Assembly (NCBI RefSeq): GCF_003143515.1
Contig: NZ_CP029343.1
Span: 5,146,001 to 5,210,000, forward strand
Origin: Massilia oculi
GTDB taxonomy: Bacteria; Pseudomonadota; Gammaproteobacteria; Burkholderiales; Burkholderiaceae_D
Length of the DNA: 64,000 nt
Reading direction: 5' to 3'
The translations under genes were made by a program, and so were the position numbers. Of this stretch, positions 17,371 through 26,203 are shown one piece after another (the first letter of the stretch is position 1; every line of letters starts with the position of its first letter). The notes below the pieces were generated by a model. That model worked only from the letters and a program-made list of their open reading frames with translations. It was not told the origin of the DNA and ran no database searches.

Positions 17371-19632
17371 TCAGAACTGATTGCGCAGTCCAAACACGAT
17401 ATTGCGTCCGCGCAGTGGCGACTGGGCCTTGACGAAGGAGGCGTGGCTATATGCCAGCTCGTCCGTCAGGTTGGTGCCGCTGAGGTAGAGCTCGGTCCAG
17501 CGCCCGGCGCCGTGGGGGAAACGGTAAGCCAGGGTCGCGTTGAGCATATTGTAGCCATCGGTGCGCGTCTCCAGCGGCGCCAGCCGGTCCTGGGTGAACT
17601 GGCGATAGACTTCGAACCCCGCGGTCAGCGGTCCCCAGTCGCCGTGGTAGCGCGCGCCCAGCCTGGCCGGCGGGATGCGCGGCAGATAGCCTTTCGCGTC
17701 GCCAAGCTCGGCATGCACGTAGTCGCCGAAGACGGTGACGCGGGAGGCGGGCGTCAGACGGTAGCTCGCCTGGCCGTCGATGCCGGAAAAACGCGCCTTG
17801 CCAGCCGTATAGACAAGGAAATGGTGGGCGACGCCGTTGCGGGTTTCGGTTTCCAGCGCGTGGGCGTACACATAGTCGTCGACCTCCTGGTGGAACAGGC
17901 CGACTTCGAACTCGAGCGGTCCTCCGGCTTGACGGAAGGTCAGGTTCAACGCATCCGATTGTTCCAGGACGTCGCCACGGAAAATGCCGGCCTCCCCGAG
18001 GATCGGATCGATGAATTCCCAATCGGCCAGCAAACCCAGTTCGTAGCTGTTGGTGGCGAGATTGTTGCCGAAGGCGAACAACTCGCGCACGGTCGGCGCC
18101 CGTTCGGTGCGGGCCAGCGACAGGGCGGCCGCGTAGCCGCCGCCAAGATCCCAGGTCGCGCCGACCGAAGCGGAGAGCGGACGATGCTTGCGGTCGGGGT
18201 TCCTGCTGACGTGGCCCTCGCGCATGTCCGCTTCGAGCTCCTGGCGCCAGTTCGCACCGTACATCTGCTCGTAGGAGGGGATATATTCGTCCGGCACCCT
18301 GATGAAGAACCGCCCCGGAATCGGCACGCCGACCGACCGCCAATCCTTGCGCACGGCGACCTCGACGTCGACGGCGCCGAACGCGCGCCGTTCGCTGAGG
18401 AACAGGCCGGTGTTCTCGGTCACGTAGCGCGTATGCCCGTCGAACCCGTAGAAATTGGTCGATGGAACGTGCAGGTCGATGAGATTCAGGCCGCCAAACG
18501 TGCCGTCCGTGTATTGCATGCCCACCGTGCCGGACCATCCGAACAGTGGCTCGTGGCTGAGCTCGAGGCGGCCATCCCTGACCTTGTTGGTATAGCGGCT
18601 ATACAGGATGGGGCCATCGATCTCGTCGTGCTGGTAGTCGGTATGGGAGGCGCGGAACCTGAGGCTGGAAAAACCGGGCAGGGGATCGGCGTAGTCCGCC
18701 CGCACGTCCACGCGATCGCTGCGCAGGTCGATCCAGGCCGTGTCCGAGTCGGGATTGTCCAGCGGATTCTGGTAACTGCCATGCCCCGCGCAATGCAGGT
18801 CGACCCGCTGCGGATCGACATAGCCGTGCAGGTGGCACACGCCATTCGCATGGCTGTGTCCGGGCAGGCCATATTCGTTGCGCACGCGCGTATAGGCCGC
18901 GCCGATATAGCCCTTCTTCGTGATCCACGAACCGCCCACGCTGTAGCTTTCGCTGTCGGCGAAGGAGTCATGCAGCTTGTCCGCACCAAAGGCGGAGGGC
19001 ACGTCATATTCCCCGGCCTTGCGCCTGGCGCCCTCGGCATGCACGGCGAAGTTGCCGCTGCCGGCGGTGACGCGGCCAACCACGGTCTTTTCATTGTCGC
19101 CCGTACCGTAGCGCACCTCGGTGGCGCCGCTGACGCCGCCCTCGGGGACCAGCTTGGGCACCTTGCTGTCGATCAGGTTGATGGCGCCGCCGGTCGCGTT
19201 GCCGCCGTAGCGCACGGCCGCCGGCCCACGCTGGACCTCGATGGCGTCGAGCAGCAGTGGATCGGTGGCGATGCCGTGGTCGGGGGAGATCGACGACACG
19301 TCGAACAGGTTGGCGCCGTCGCTCAGCACCTCGATGCGCGGCAGGGTCTGGCCGCGGATCACCGGCCGGGCGGCGCCGGCGCCGAAATTGTCGAGGTGGA
19401 CGCCGGGCAGGCCGGCCAGCGTCTCGCCCAGGGTGCCCATGCGGCGGTGGACGAGTTCCTGGCCCGACAGTGTCTGCACGGGCGTCACGGTCAGTGGCGC
19501 GGCGTCGTCGCGGCGGGCGGTGACGACGACGGTGCTGTCGGGTTCCGCGTCCGGCATCGGATCGCGCTCGGCGGCCAGCGGCAGGGCAGGCGCGAGTGCA
19601 AGGCAGGCGCCAAGGAGGGGAAGGCATTTCAT
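17371..19632 (-). CDS. znuD: ZnuD-like TonB-dependent outer-membrane receptor (probable zinc uptake)
   Basis: Outer-membrane TonB-dependent receptor of about 753 residues. The ATG at 19632 is chosen because AAAGGATG is correctly spaced for it and too close for the ATG two codons earlier. A signal peptide (about 1-21) is followed by the plug (RPVIRGQTLPRIEVLSDG, IEVQRGPAAVRYGGNATGGA) and a 22-strand-type barrel ending in F (NIVFGLRNQF). The diagnostic feature is a His/Cys-rich external loop at about residues 259-284, with His259, His261, Cys266, His267, His269, His280, Cys281 and His284. Such loops are characteristic of the zinc receptor ZnuD. It is the last gene after the ABC exporter genes, 21 bases downstream of the ATPase, so it probably belongs to that operon. 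Confidence 0.88.
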   Translation of the reverse strand: MKCLPLLGACLALAPALPLAAERDPMPDAEPDSTVVVTARRDDAAPLTVTPVQTLSGQELVHRRMGTLGETLAGLPGVHLDNFGAGAARPVIRGQTLPRIEVLSDGANLFDVSSISPDHGIATDPLLLDAIEVQRGPAAVRYGGNATGGAINLIDSKVPKLVPEGGVSGATEVRYGTGDNEKTVVGRVTAGSGNFAVHAEGARRKAGEYDVPSAFGADKLHDSFADSESYSVGGSWITKKGYIGAAYTRVRNEYGLPGHSHANGVCHLHGYVDPQRVDLHCAGHGSYQNPLDNPDSDTAWIDLRSDRVDVRADYADPLPGFSSLRFRASHTDYQHDEIDGPILYSRYTNKVRDGRLELSHEPLFGWSGTVGMQYTDGTFGGLNLIDLHVPSTNFYGFDGHTRYVTENTGLFLSERRAFGAVDVEVAVRKDWRSVGVPIPGRFFIRVPDEYIPSYEQMYGANWRQELEADMREGHVSRNPDRKHRPLSASVGATWDLGGGYAAALSLARTERAPTVRELFAFGNNLATNSYELGLLADWEFIDPILGEAGIFRGDVLEQSDALNLTFRQAGGPLEFEVGLFHQEVDDYVYAHALETETRNGVAHHFLVYTAGKARFSGIDGQASYRLTPASRVTVFGDYVHAELGDAKGYLPRIPPARLGARYHGDWGPLTAGFEVYRQFTQDRLAPLETRTDGYNMLNATLAYRFPHGAGRWTELYLSGTNLTDELAYSHASFVKAQSPLRGRNIVFGLRNQF

Positions 19633-19653
19633 GGTCATCCTTTCAAATTGATG

Positions 19654-20379
19654 TCAAACGGTAGGCGGCGCCGAGGCGAGCGCCATTTCTTCCAGATAGA
19701 TCTGCTCGAGTTCCAGCGCCGAGACCTCGTTCGCGCGCAGCGTGCGCAGCAGGCGGCCGTCGCGCATCAGGCCGATCGTGGTCGCGACCTCGCGCGCGCG
19801 GAACAGGTCGTGGGTGGCCATCAGCACCGACGCGCCGGCGTCGCGCTGGCGCAGCAGCAGGCGGTGGAATTCGGCGCTGGCCTGCGGGTCGAGGCCGGAC
19901 GTCGGCTCGTCCAGCAGCAGGCCGCGCGCCTGGCGCGCAATGGCCAGCGCGATCGCGACCTTCTGGCGCATGCCTTTCGAATAGCCGGCGGCGCGGCGCT
20001 CGACTGCGGCGGCGGGTACGCCGGCCTGCTCGAGCCAGCCGCGCAGGCGCGCCGGGCTGCGGTCGGGCACGCCGGCCAGGCCGGCGAAGTAATCCAGGTT
20101 TTCCAGGCCGCTCAGCTCTTCGTACAGCGCCACCTGCTCCGGCAGGTAGAGCAGCCGCCGGCGCGCGGCCAGCGGGTCCAGCTGGACGTCGATGCCGTCG
20201 ACCAGGGCCCGGCCCGAGGTCGGCGCCAGAAAGCCCAGCAGCAGCTTGATGGTGGTGGTCTTGCCGGCGCCGTTGGCGCCGAGCATGCAGAAGATCTCGC
20301 CCGGCGCGATGCGCAGGTCGAGATTGTCGAGGGCGCGTTGAGCCCCGAAGGATTTGGACAGCGCTTGTGCGTGCAGCAT
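19654..20379 (-). CDS. ABC transporter ATP-binding protein
   Basis: Cytoplasmic ATPase of about 241 residues that powers the two permeases encoded just upstream. Walker A is GANGAGKTTTIK, the signature is YSKGMRQKVAIALAIAR and Walker B is GLLLDEPTSGLDP. The ATG at 20379 has GAGG six bases ahead and begins at the usual family position (MLHAQALSKSFG). An alternative ATG at 20391 overlaps the stop of the upstream permease as ATGA and would add four residues. It belongs to the CcmA/NosF-like class that pairs with DUF3526-type membrane subunits. The transported substrate is not evident. Confidence 0.92.
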   Translation of the reverse strand: MLHAQALSKSFGAQRALDNLDLRIAPGEIFCMLGANGAGKTTTIKLLLGFLAPTSGRALVDGIDVQLDPLAARRRLLYLPEQVALYEELSGLENLDYFAGLAGVPDRSPARLRGWLEQAGVPAAAVERRAAGYSKGMRQKVAIALAIARQARGLLLDEPTSGLDPQASAEFHRLLLRQRDAGASVLMATHDLFRAREVATTIGLMRDGRLLRTLRANEVSALELEQIYLEEMALASAPPTV

Positions 20380-20387
20380 GGTGGACC

Positions 20388-21788
20388 TCATTCGGTGAAA
20401 GTGGCGTGGCGGCGCAGCCGGCGGGCGGCCGCGAGCAGCAGGGCGGCCATGCCGATGACGATGACGGCGGCGTCGAACAGCAGGGCGCCCAGGCGTTCAG
20501 CGGGCGGCGCCTCGCGCAGCATGAAGCGCGGCAGGCCGCGGTCGTAGTCGGCGACGGTGAGCAGGCGGTCCTGCTCCAGGTGGCGCTGCACGAGCTGGCG
20601 CACCTCGAGCAGGAAGCCGTGGGCCTGGTCCTGGAAGCGCAGCGCACGGCCTGCGTCGCTCCCGGCCAGCCGCTCCAGCGCATCCTGCAGCGCGATCGCG
20701 GGCGACACCAGGCGCAGTCCATCGAGCCAGGCCAGGCGCCGTGCCTGCTGCGCGCGGTAGGGCTGCAACGCCTCCTGGATCAGCCGCTCGCCGCGCTCGA
20801 CCTCGAGTGCGCGGCGGCGCAGGCCGTCGGGGATGTTGGGCGCGGGTACGCGCTCGGGCACGATCGCGCTGCGCAGTTCCGCGCGCGCCTGCATCGCCAC
20901 GGCGCGCAGCGCGTTCGTGCGCTCGGCCTGGTTGACCGGCGGCGCGGCCAGGTCGGCCACGCCCAGCGCCAGTGCGGGCAGCAGCACGACCAGACCCAGC
21001 CAGGCGGCGAGGCAGCCCAGCGCCGCCTGGGCGGCGTTGCGCGCGACCAGGTTGACGAGCAAGGCAAGCACGAGCCAGAACAGCGCGTACAGCAGCGCCA
21101 GGCCGCCGGCCTGGAGCAGCGCCGCCGGCCCGGCCTCGCTCGCGAAGGCCAGGGCCGCCGCCACGATCCCCGCCAGCGGCAGCGCCAGCAGCAGCGCGCG
21201 CGCCGCCGCCTTCCCCGCCAGCAGGCGCGCCGGCGCGATCGGCTGCGACAGCAGCCACGGCGCCATGCCGCGCTCGCGCTCGGCCGCGAACAGGTCGAAG
21301 CTCCCGGCCAGCACCATGAGGGGCAGCAGCCAGACGATCACGAAGGCCAGGTCGAAGCGGCCGGCGGCCAGCACGGCCGGGTTTTCCATGCCGGCCGTGT
21401 GGCGGTCGAAGATCGTATTGCTGGCGACCAAGGGGAAGACCGTCGCCGCCATCGGATAGCCTTCGGCCTGGCCGACCGTCAGCAGCGCCAGCTCGCCCGG
21501 CGGCAGGGTGGCGCGCAGCGACATCGCGGTGGCGTACAGCGCGCCGCCGAAGCGCGACTGGTTGTCCGGCGTGACCTGCTCGGCGAGCTGGGTGCGGCGC
21601 ATGGCATGCGTCGTACGTTCGTCCTCGAGGATGAGCGCGAGCGTGGCCTGGCGTCCCTCGACCCAGGCCGCGCCGTTCCAGGCCGCCCAGGCGCACAGCA
21701 CGCCGAACAGGAGCCACAGCGGCAGCAGCCAGCGCCCGCGCAGCAGGCGCCGTGCTTCCATGCGGATGATGGTGGAGGTCGCATTCAT
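20388..21788 (-). CDS. ABC transporter permease with DUF3526-type architecture (second subunit)
   Basis: Inner-membrane protein of 466 residues with a first transmembrane helix near residues 17-37, a large extracytoplasmic region of about 130 residues, and a membrane domain of five or more helices containing DLFAAERERGMAPWLLSQPI, the typical cytoplasmic coupling segment of NosY-like permeases. It overlaps the upstream permease by four bases (ATGA) and is itself followed by the ATPase. The two permeases are diverged paralogues of similar layout, so the transporter is probably a heterodimer. Family members are mostly uncharacterised; their presence between two TonB receptors suggests a role tied to metal or metallophore handling. 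Confidence 0.85.
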   Translation of the reverse strand: MNATSTIIRMEARRLLRGRWLLPLWLLFGVLCAWAAWNGAAWVEGRQATLALILEDERTTHAMRRTQLAEQVTPDNQSRFGGALYATAMSLRATLPPGELALLTVGQAEGYPMAATVFPLVASNTIFDRHTAGMENPAVLAAGRFDLAFVIVWLLPLMVLAGSFDLFAAERERGMAPWLLSQPIAPARLLAGKAAARALLLALPLAGIVAAALAFASEAGPAALLQAGGLALLYALFWLVLALLVNLVARNAAQAALGCLAAWLGLVVLLPALALGVADLAAPPVNQAERTNALRAVAMQARAELRSAIVPERVPAPNIPDGLRRRALEVERGERLIQEALQPYRAQQARRLAWLDGLRLVSPAIALQDALERLAGSDAGRALRFQDQAHGFLLEVRQLVQRHLEQDRLLTVADYDRGLPRFMLREAPPAERLGALLFDAAVIVIGMAALLLAAARRLRRHATFTE

Positions 21789-23215
21789 GCCGCGCCCTCC
21801 AGCCGGCGCGCGGCAAGGCGCATCAGCAGCAGCGCGCCCGCCACCCAGCCCGCCAGCGCGGCGAACGGCAGGACCGTGCGCGGCAGCAGCTCCCCCAGGG
21901 CCAGCGGCTGCGGCGAGAACGCGATGCCGCGCGTGATCGCCGCCACGTCGGTCGCGTACTCGCGCATGCCCGGCTTGCGGTTGAGCTTGATGTCGCGGTT
22001 GAGCGCCTGCACCGTCTGGTAGCGATAGGCCTCGGCCTGGGCCAGGAAGTGGCGGTGGGCCGCCATGTCGGTGCGCGCCAGGCTGGACGATAGCGGGCGC
22101 AGGGCCAGCAGCGGCGACAAGGTGCTGCCGGCCAGCGCGAAGCGCGCCTGGGCCGCGTAACCGTCGTACAGCCGGTCGACGTGGCGGTTGTAGATGTCGG
22201 CGGTCGCCTTCTCGCCATGCTCGAACAGCAGGCCGGCGTAGTTGATGGGCAGCTCATCGATGTGCTTGACGCGGTAGCGGGCGAGCGTCGCCTTTTCGAA
22301 TTCGGCGAAGCGCACGTCGCGCGGGCTGTGGCCGTCCGGCCCCTTCATCACTTCTTCGGTCACGGCGGCCTCGAAGGCTTCGGCGCTCGGGGTCGGATGG
22401 CGCGCCTCGGCCAGCATGGGCGCCAGCATCGGCGCCAGCACCACGGCCACGATCCAGAATGCCAGGGCGCCGGACAGCGCGCCGCGGCTGCTCGCGCTCC
22501 ATGCCGAGATGGCCAGCGTGACGCCGAGCACGGCCAGCCAGTACAGGCCATGGGCGGCCAGCATCAGGCCGAGGGCCGCGAAGTGGGCGGCGCTCCAGGC
22601 CGGGACCGTGGCCAGCGCCGCCAGCACGCCGACCAGCGCCAGCAGTAGCATCAGGGCCGCGGCGTACGCGCCGAAGCGGCCCAGCACCAGCTGCCAGGGC
22701 GTGGCGCCGGCGCCGATTTCCTGCAAGGCCAGCTGGCGCGCACGCTCGCCGGAAAAGACGCCGAAGGCGGCGAACACGATTGTCAGCGGCACCAGCACCT
22801 GCAGCGCGAAGGCCGGACTGAAGCCGCCGAAACGGCCCAGCGCGGCGCCGCCGTCCGTGGTCCTGAAGCGGCTGGCATTCTGCACGTGGCCTTCGAGCTT
22901 GACGCTCGACCCGACGTGATCGGTCAGGCCCGGGTCGAGCACCGCCAGCGGCGCCGCCGGCTTGTAGACGTAGCGCCCGAAGTGGGCCGCGCCATGCGGA
23001 TTGGCCTCGCCCTGGGCCTCCCATACCGCTTCCTCGGCCACGGTGTCGTGGATGCGTGCGGCTTCCAGGCGCCGGGTGTCCAGCGCCGCATCGAACAGGG
23101 CGAGCGCGCTCAGGGCCAGCACCAGCAGGCCGAGCAGGCGCAGGCGGCGCTCGCGCGCCAGCGACCTCCACTGCTGGCGCGCGATCAGCGGCAGGGGTGA
23201 CATACCGGCGTTCAT
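21785..23215 (-). CDS. ABC transporter permease with DUF3526-type architecture (first subunit)
   Basis: Inner-membrane protein of 476 residues, paralogous in layout to the next permease: an N-terminal helix (about residues 25-45), a large extracytoplasmic loop with conserved-looking EAVWEAQGEANPHGAAHFGR, and a membrane domain with GVFSGERARQLALQEIGAGA as the coupling segment. The start ATG shares one base with the TGA stop of the TonB receptor upstream (TGATG), showing tight translational coupling. The Glu- and His-containing extracytoplasmic loop could touch a periplasmic substrate, but this is not diagnostic. Confidence 0.85.
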   Translation of the reverse strand: MNAGMSPLPLIARQQWRSLARERRLRLLGLLVLALSALALFDAALDTRRLEAARIHDTVAEEAVWEAQGEANPHGAAHFGRYVYKPAAPLAVLDPGLTDHVGSSVKLEGHVQNASRFRTTDGGAALGRFGGFSPAFALQVLVPLTIVFAAFGVFSGERARQLALQEIGAGATPWQLVLGRFGAYAAALMLLLALVGVLAALATVPAWSAAHFAALGLMLAAHGLYWLAVLGVTLAISAWSASSRGALSGALAFWIVAVVLAPMLAPMLAEARHPTPSAEAFEAAVTEEVMKGPDGHSPRDVRFAEFEKATLARYRVKHIDELPINYAGLLFEHGEKATADIYNRHVDRLYDGYAAQARFALAGSTLSPLLALRPLSSSLARTDMAAHRHFLAQAEAYRYQTVQALNRDIKLNRKPGMREYATDVAAITRGIAFSPQPLALGELLPRTVLPFAALAGWVAGALLLMRLAARRLEGAA

Positions 23216-25320
23216 CAGTAGCTCCCGCGCACGCTCAGCAGCACGCTGCGCGGGTCGCCGTAGATGTTATAGGTGTTCAAGCCGCCCACGCGCGCCCAGT
23301 AGGTGCGGTCGAACACGTTGCTGACGGCGAGCGTAACGGCCAGGCGGCGGTCCAGCGCATAGCCCAGCTGCGCATTGGCGACCGCGTAGCCGCCCTGTTC
23401 GCGCGGGCCGGGGACGCCGGCGCCCAGCAGCGCGCTGCTGGCGGTCACGCCGCCGCCGCCGAACAGGCCGCGCATCCAGGCCGGCTGCCAGCGCGCGTAC
23501 AGCTTCAGGCTGTGCTTGGGTTCGAAGGTCGACCATTCGGCGCCTTCCAGGGTCGGATGGGCGCCGTATTCGGTACGCAGGAAGGTGTAGCCGGCCGTCA
23601 GGTTGAGCTCGGGAAGCGGCCGGCCGCCGATGTCGAACTCGACGCCGCGCACCTTGACCTCGCCGGCGGGGACGTAGACGTCGATGACGTCGGTGGCCAG
23701 CGCGCGGTTGCGGTCGCGCGCATTGAACACGGCGGCCGAAGCGTTCAGGCGGCCGTCCAGGAACACACCCTTGGCGCCCAGTTCCACCTGGCTGCCCACG
23801 CGCGGCTCGAGCGTGCGGCGCTGGGCGTCCATCTGCGACTGCGGGAAGAAGATGTCGGCGTAGGAGACGTAGGCATTGACGTCCGGCGCGATATGCCACA
23901 GCAGGGCGGCCGACGGCGTGACTTCGCCGCGTTCGCGGGTGGTGGCGACGAAGTCGGTCTCCGGTGACGGCGCGATATTGCGGTTCTCGTTGCGGTAGTT
24001 GGAGCTGCGCGCGCCCAGCGCCAGCGTGAACGGGTCGGCCAGCGACAGGCGGGCCTGGGCATAGGCGCCGCTCTGGGTCACGCGGTTGGCGCTGCCGCGG
24101 GTGAAGCTGCCGGTCGGCTCGGGCACGCTGTCGGGATCGAAGATGTCGACGTTCGGTACCGCCGCATGGGTGACCGCCAGGTTGTCGGACTCGCGCCGGT
24201 CGAAGTTGTAGCCCACCGCCAGGCCATGGCGGCGGCCGAACAGCGAGAACGGGCCGCTGGCGAACAGGTCGGCCGCCTCGCGTTCGAAATCCATCCCGGC
24301 CATGCGGCGCGCATAGGTGGCGGTGCCCGTCGCGCGGTTCACGCCCGTGCTCGGGTAGCCGTCCTTGTAGAACTTGTCGACGCTGCGGCGTACCAGGCGG
24401 GCGCGCACTTCCCAGCCGGCGCCGAGCTTGTGGGCCAGGTCGAGTTCAGCCTGGCTGGTGGCCCACGACATGCGGTTCCAGGATGGATAGACGTGGGTCT
24501 CGCGCGGCGCGTCGATGAAGGCGCCGTCGCTCCAGGCCGGCAAGCCCATGGTGGTCGAGTCGAGATCGTCGACCTGGCGCGTGAACGCGATCCCCAGGGT
24601 GGTGCCGCGCGCCAGGTCGGCATCCAGCGCCAGGTAGCCCAGCCATTTGCGGTCGTGGGTGACGTCGTGGAAGTAGTCGCGGTCCTGGAAGGCGCCCACT
24701 GCGCGGGCGCGCAGCGTGCCGGCGGCGTCGAGCGGCCCGCCGGCGTCGATCTCGACCCGGCGGTTGTCGTGGGAGCCGAGGCTGACGGCGCCCGAGAACA
24801 GCGGCTCGCGGCTGCCGCGCTTGCGCACGAAGTTGATCACGCCGCCCGGCTGGCCGGCGCCGGCGGTCACGCCCGATGGGCCGCGCAGCACCTCGACCCG
24901 CTCGTAGACCGCCAGCTCGAATTCCTGCTGGCCGCTGCCGGCCTGGCTGGCGGGGATGCCGTCATAGCTCAGCTCCATCGCATGGCCACGCGCGCGGAAG
25001 TCGGGATTGGCGCCGTCGAAGGGCATCACGCTCACCCCCGGCGCCTGCTGCATCAGGTCGCCCAGGGTGAACAGGTTCTGGTCGCGGATCCGTTCGGCGC
25101 TGAACACGGTGGCCGATTGCGGGATGTCGATCAGGCGCTGCGGCGTCTTGCCGCCGACCGTGGCGTGCGATGGCGCATACGGTTCTTCCAGGCTGGCGTT
25201 GACGACGACCTGCGGCATGTCCTGGGCGACTGCGTGGGCGGCGAGCGCGGCGCCAAGGCACAGGCCCATGAGCTTGCGGCGCGGCCCAGGGCGGCATGCG
25301 GTATCGGAAGGGTTCTTCAT
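23215..25320 (-). CDS. TonB-dependent siderophore-type receptor
   Basis: Outer-membrane receptor of 701 residues, preceded by GAGGAAAG. The signal peptide covers about residues 1-32 (LCLGAALAAHAVAQ). The plug shows the TonB-siderophore order: ERIRDQNLFTLGDLMQQAPG, VMPFDGANPDFRARGH and VYERVEVLRGPSGVTAGAGQ, PGGVINFVRKRG. The barrel ends LLSVRGSY. The plug wording is of the FhuE/FpvA-like siderophore class, so a metal-chelate ligand is expected. It heads the operon receptor - permease - permease - ATPase - ZnuD, and its leader contains a potential RNA switch (25351-25403). Whether it takes up an iron or a zinc complex cannot be decided from sequence; pairing with a ZnuD homologue favours zinc or a shared Zur-type control. 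Confidence 0.9.
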   Translation of the reverse strand: MKNPSDTACRPGPRRKLMGLCLGAALAAHAVAQDMPQVVVNASLEEPYAPSHATVGGKTPQRLIDIPQSATVFSAERIRDQNLFTLGDLMQQAPGVSVMPFDGANPDFRARGHAMELSYDGIPASQAGSGQQEFELAVYERVEVLRGPSGVTAGAGQPGGVINFVRKRGSREPLFSGAVSLGSHDNRRVEIDAGGPLDAAGTLRARAVGAFQDRDYFHDVTHDRKWLGYLALDADLARGTTLGIAFTRQVDDLDSTTMGLPAWSDGAFIDAPRETHVYPSWNRMSWATSQAELDLAHKLGAGWEVRARLVRRSVDKFYKDGYPSTGVNRATGTATYARRMAGMDFEREAADLFASGPFSLFGRRHGLAVGYNFDRRESDNLAVTHAAVPNVDIFDPDSVPEPTGSFTRGSANRVTQSGAYAQARLSLADPFTLALGARSSNYRNENRNIAPSPETDFVATTRERGEVTPSAALLWHIAPDVNAYVSYADIFFPQSQMDAQRRTLEPRVGSQVELGAKGVFLDGRLNASAAVFNARDRNRALATDVIDVYVPAGEVKVRGVEFDIGGRPLPELNLTAGYTFLRTEYGAHPTLEGAEWSTFEPKHSLKLYARWQPAWMRGLFGGGGVTASSALLGAGVPGPREQGGYAVANAQLGYALDRRLAVTLAVSNVFDRTYWARVGGLNTYNIYGDPRSVLLSVRGSY

Positions 25321-25350
25321 TGTACTTTCCTCGAGGCGTGCGGCGGCCTC

Positions 25351-25403
25351 GTCCCGCGTTGAGCGGGACGCGGCAACGCCGCTGGTTGATGCAACGGCGT
25401 TGC
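25351..25403 (-). promoter_or_regulatory. Leader with competing hairpins upstream of the TonB receptor operon
   Basis: On the minus strand, GCAACGCC (25403-25396) can pair with the adjacent GTTGC (25395-25391) around a 3-base loop, or with the distal GGCGTTGC (25380-25373) over 8 bases. These two structures exclude each other. A third, perfect 7-bp hairpin GTCCCGC/GCGGGAC (25351-25369) follows, 30 bases before the start codon. I do not recognise a known riboswitch class. Confidence 0.45.
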
Positions 25404-25610
25404 GAATTCAGGCGCGCGGCAAGGCCGGGCGCGGGCCCGCACGGCCGGTACCGGCGTGCGGATGGAGAGCGATGGTCATGGCGTGGCGCCGATCCGGTTC
25501 AGGGTCACGGCGGCGTCCTGCGCAAAAGCGCCGGCAACCGACCGGACCGGGATGTGAGGACGCGCGGGCGCATGCAGCGGCGCCAGGCGGACTTCAGGTG
25601 CAGCGACGGA

Positions 25611-25931
25611 TCAGGCGAACGGAGGCGCGCGCGAGCGGAACGCCAGCGCGGGAGCGGCCTCGAAGCCGCGCGCCAGGAAGGTGTGGTGGACGTTGCCGGC
25701 CGCCACGGACGGCGGTGGCGGGATGGAACAGGTGGGCAGGGCAGCCGCGAACTGGGCCGCGGCGACGCACAGGTCGCAATCGTGGGCCGCGAATTCGGTG
25801 CTGTCGCCCGTCGCTTCCTGCGCCGCGGCGGCGATCGCCGCCGGCGCCAGGTGGCTGACCGCATGCGACAGCGTGGCCTGCTGGGTCAGCAGCAGGAACA
25901 GCATCAGCAGCAGTGACAAGGGGCGGCGCAC
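25611..25931 (-). CDS. Small exported protein with CDLC motif, upstream of the metal-uptake operon
   Basis: Uncharacterised protein of about 106 residues, best started at a GTG at 25931 (VRRPLSLLLMLFLLLTQQ), which gives a signal-peptide or membrane-anchor start; the frame is open further upstream with no good start nearby. After the hydrophobic segment come HAVSHLAP and then HDCDLCVAAAQFAAALP, a CxxC pair next to histidines, and the protein ends in the common FRSRAPP tail. I recall small DUF2946-like proteins of this wording beside TonB receptors in betaproteobacteria. The role is unknown; periplasmic metal handling is a guess from the Cys/His content. It lies on the same strand 290 bases upstream of the siderophore-type receptor. 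The exact start is uncertain. Confidence 0.6.
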   Translation of the reverse strand: MRRPLSLLLMLFLLLTQQATLSHAVSHLAPAAIAAAAQEATGDSTEFAAHDCDLCVAAAQFAAALPTCSIPPPPSVAAGNVHHTFLARGFEAAPALAFRSRAPPFA

Positions 25932-26053
25932 GGTCCGGATCAGCCTGGGCGAGAAGTGAAAAACGGTCGCGGATGGATAGCGACGAATAGGGGCTTGCAG
26001 TATAAACCAGAGTCTTCTGGAAACATTAATCTTTTTTGCATAAACGGCGTGAT

Positions 26054-26091
26054 ATTGACCCGTTTCATTGACCCTTTCATTAACCCGTTTC
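26054..26091. repeat. Three head-to-tail copies of ATTRACCC(G)TTTC
   Basis: ATTGACCCGTTTC (26054-26066), ATTGACCCTTTC (26067-26078) and ATTAACCCGTTTC (26079-26091) follow each other without spacers, in the divergent promoter region between the small CDLC protein and the sensor kinase. Iteron-like tandem sites of 12-13 bases are typical of cooperative regulator binding. Confidence 0.6.
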
Positions 26092-26203
26092 TTACTGTGG
26101 CGAAGGGGCCACGGTCGATATTGAACAGGCGCCGCTGGAGTTCTCGCAGGGCAACTATTCACGTAAAATCGCCTGGTTACACATTCCCTACAAATTCGCA
26201 TAG

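Noticed and set aside
16942..20547. Open frame of 1201 codons on the plus strand
   Set aside because: It is the antisense of the ZnuD receptor and the ATPase, without any domain-like sequence.
25413..25484. 23-codon minus-strand ORF in the leader of the TonB receptor operon
   Set aside because: No ribosome binding site and biased composition; it may be a leader peptide but nothing beyond openness supports it.
26054..26091. CRISPR-like array
   Set aside because: The three units are only 12-13 bases with no spacers, which is a tandem operator-type repeat and not a CRISPR array.
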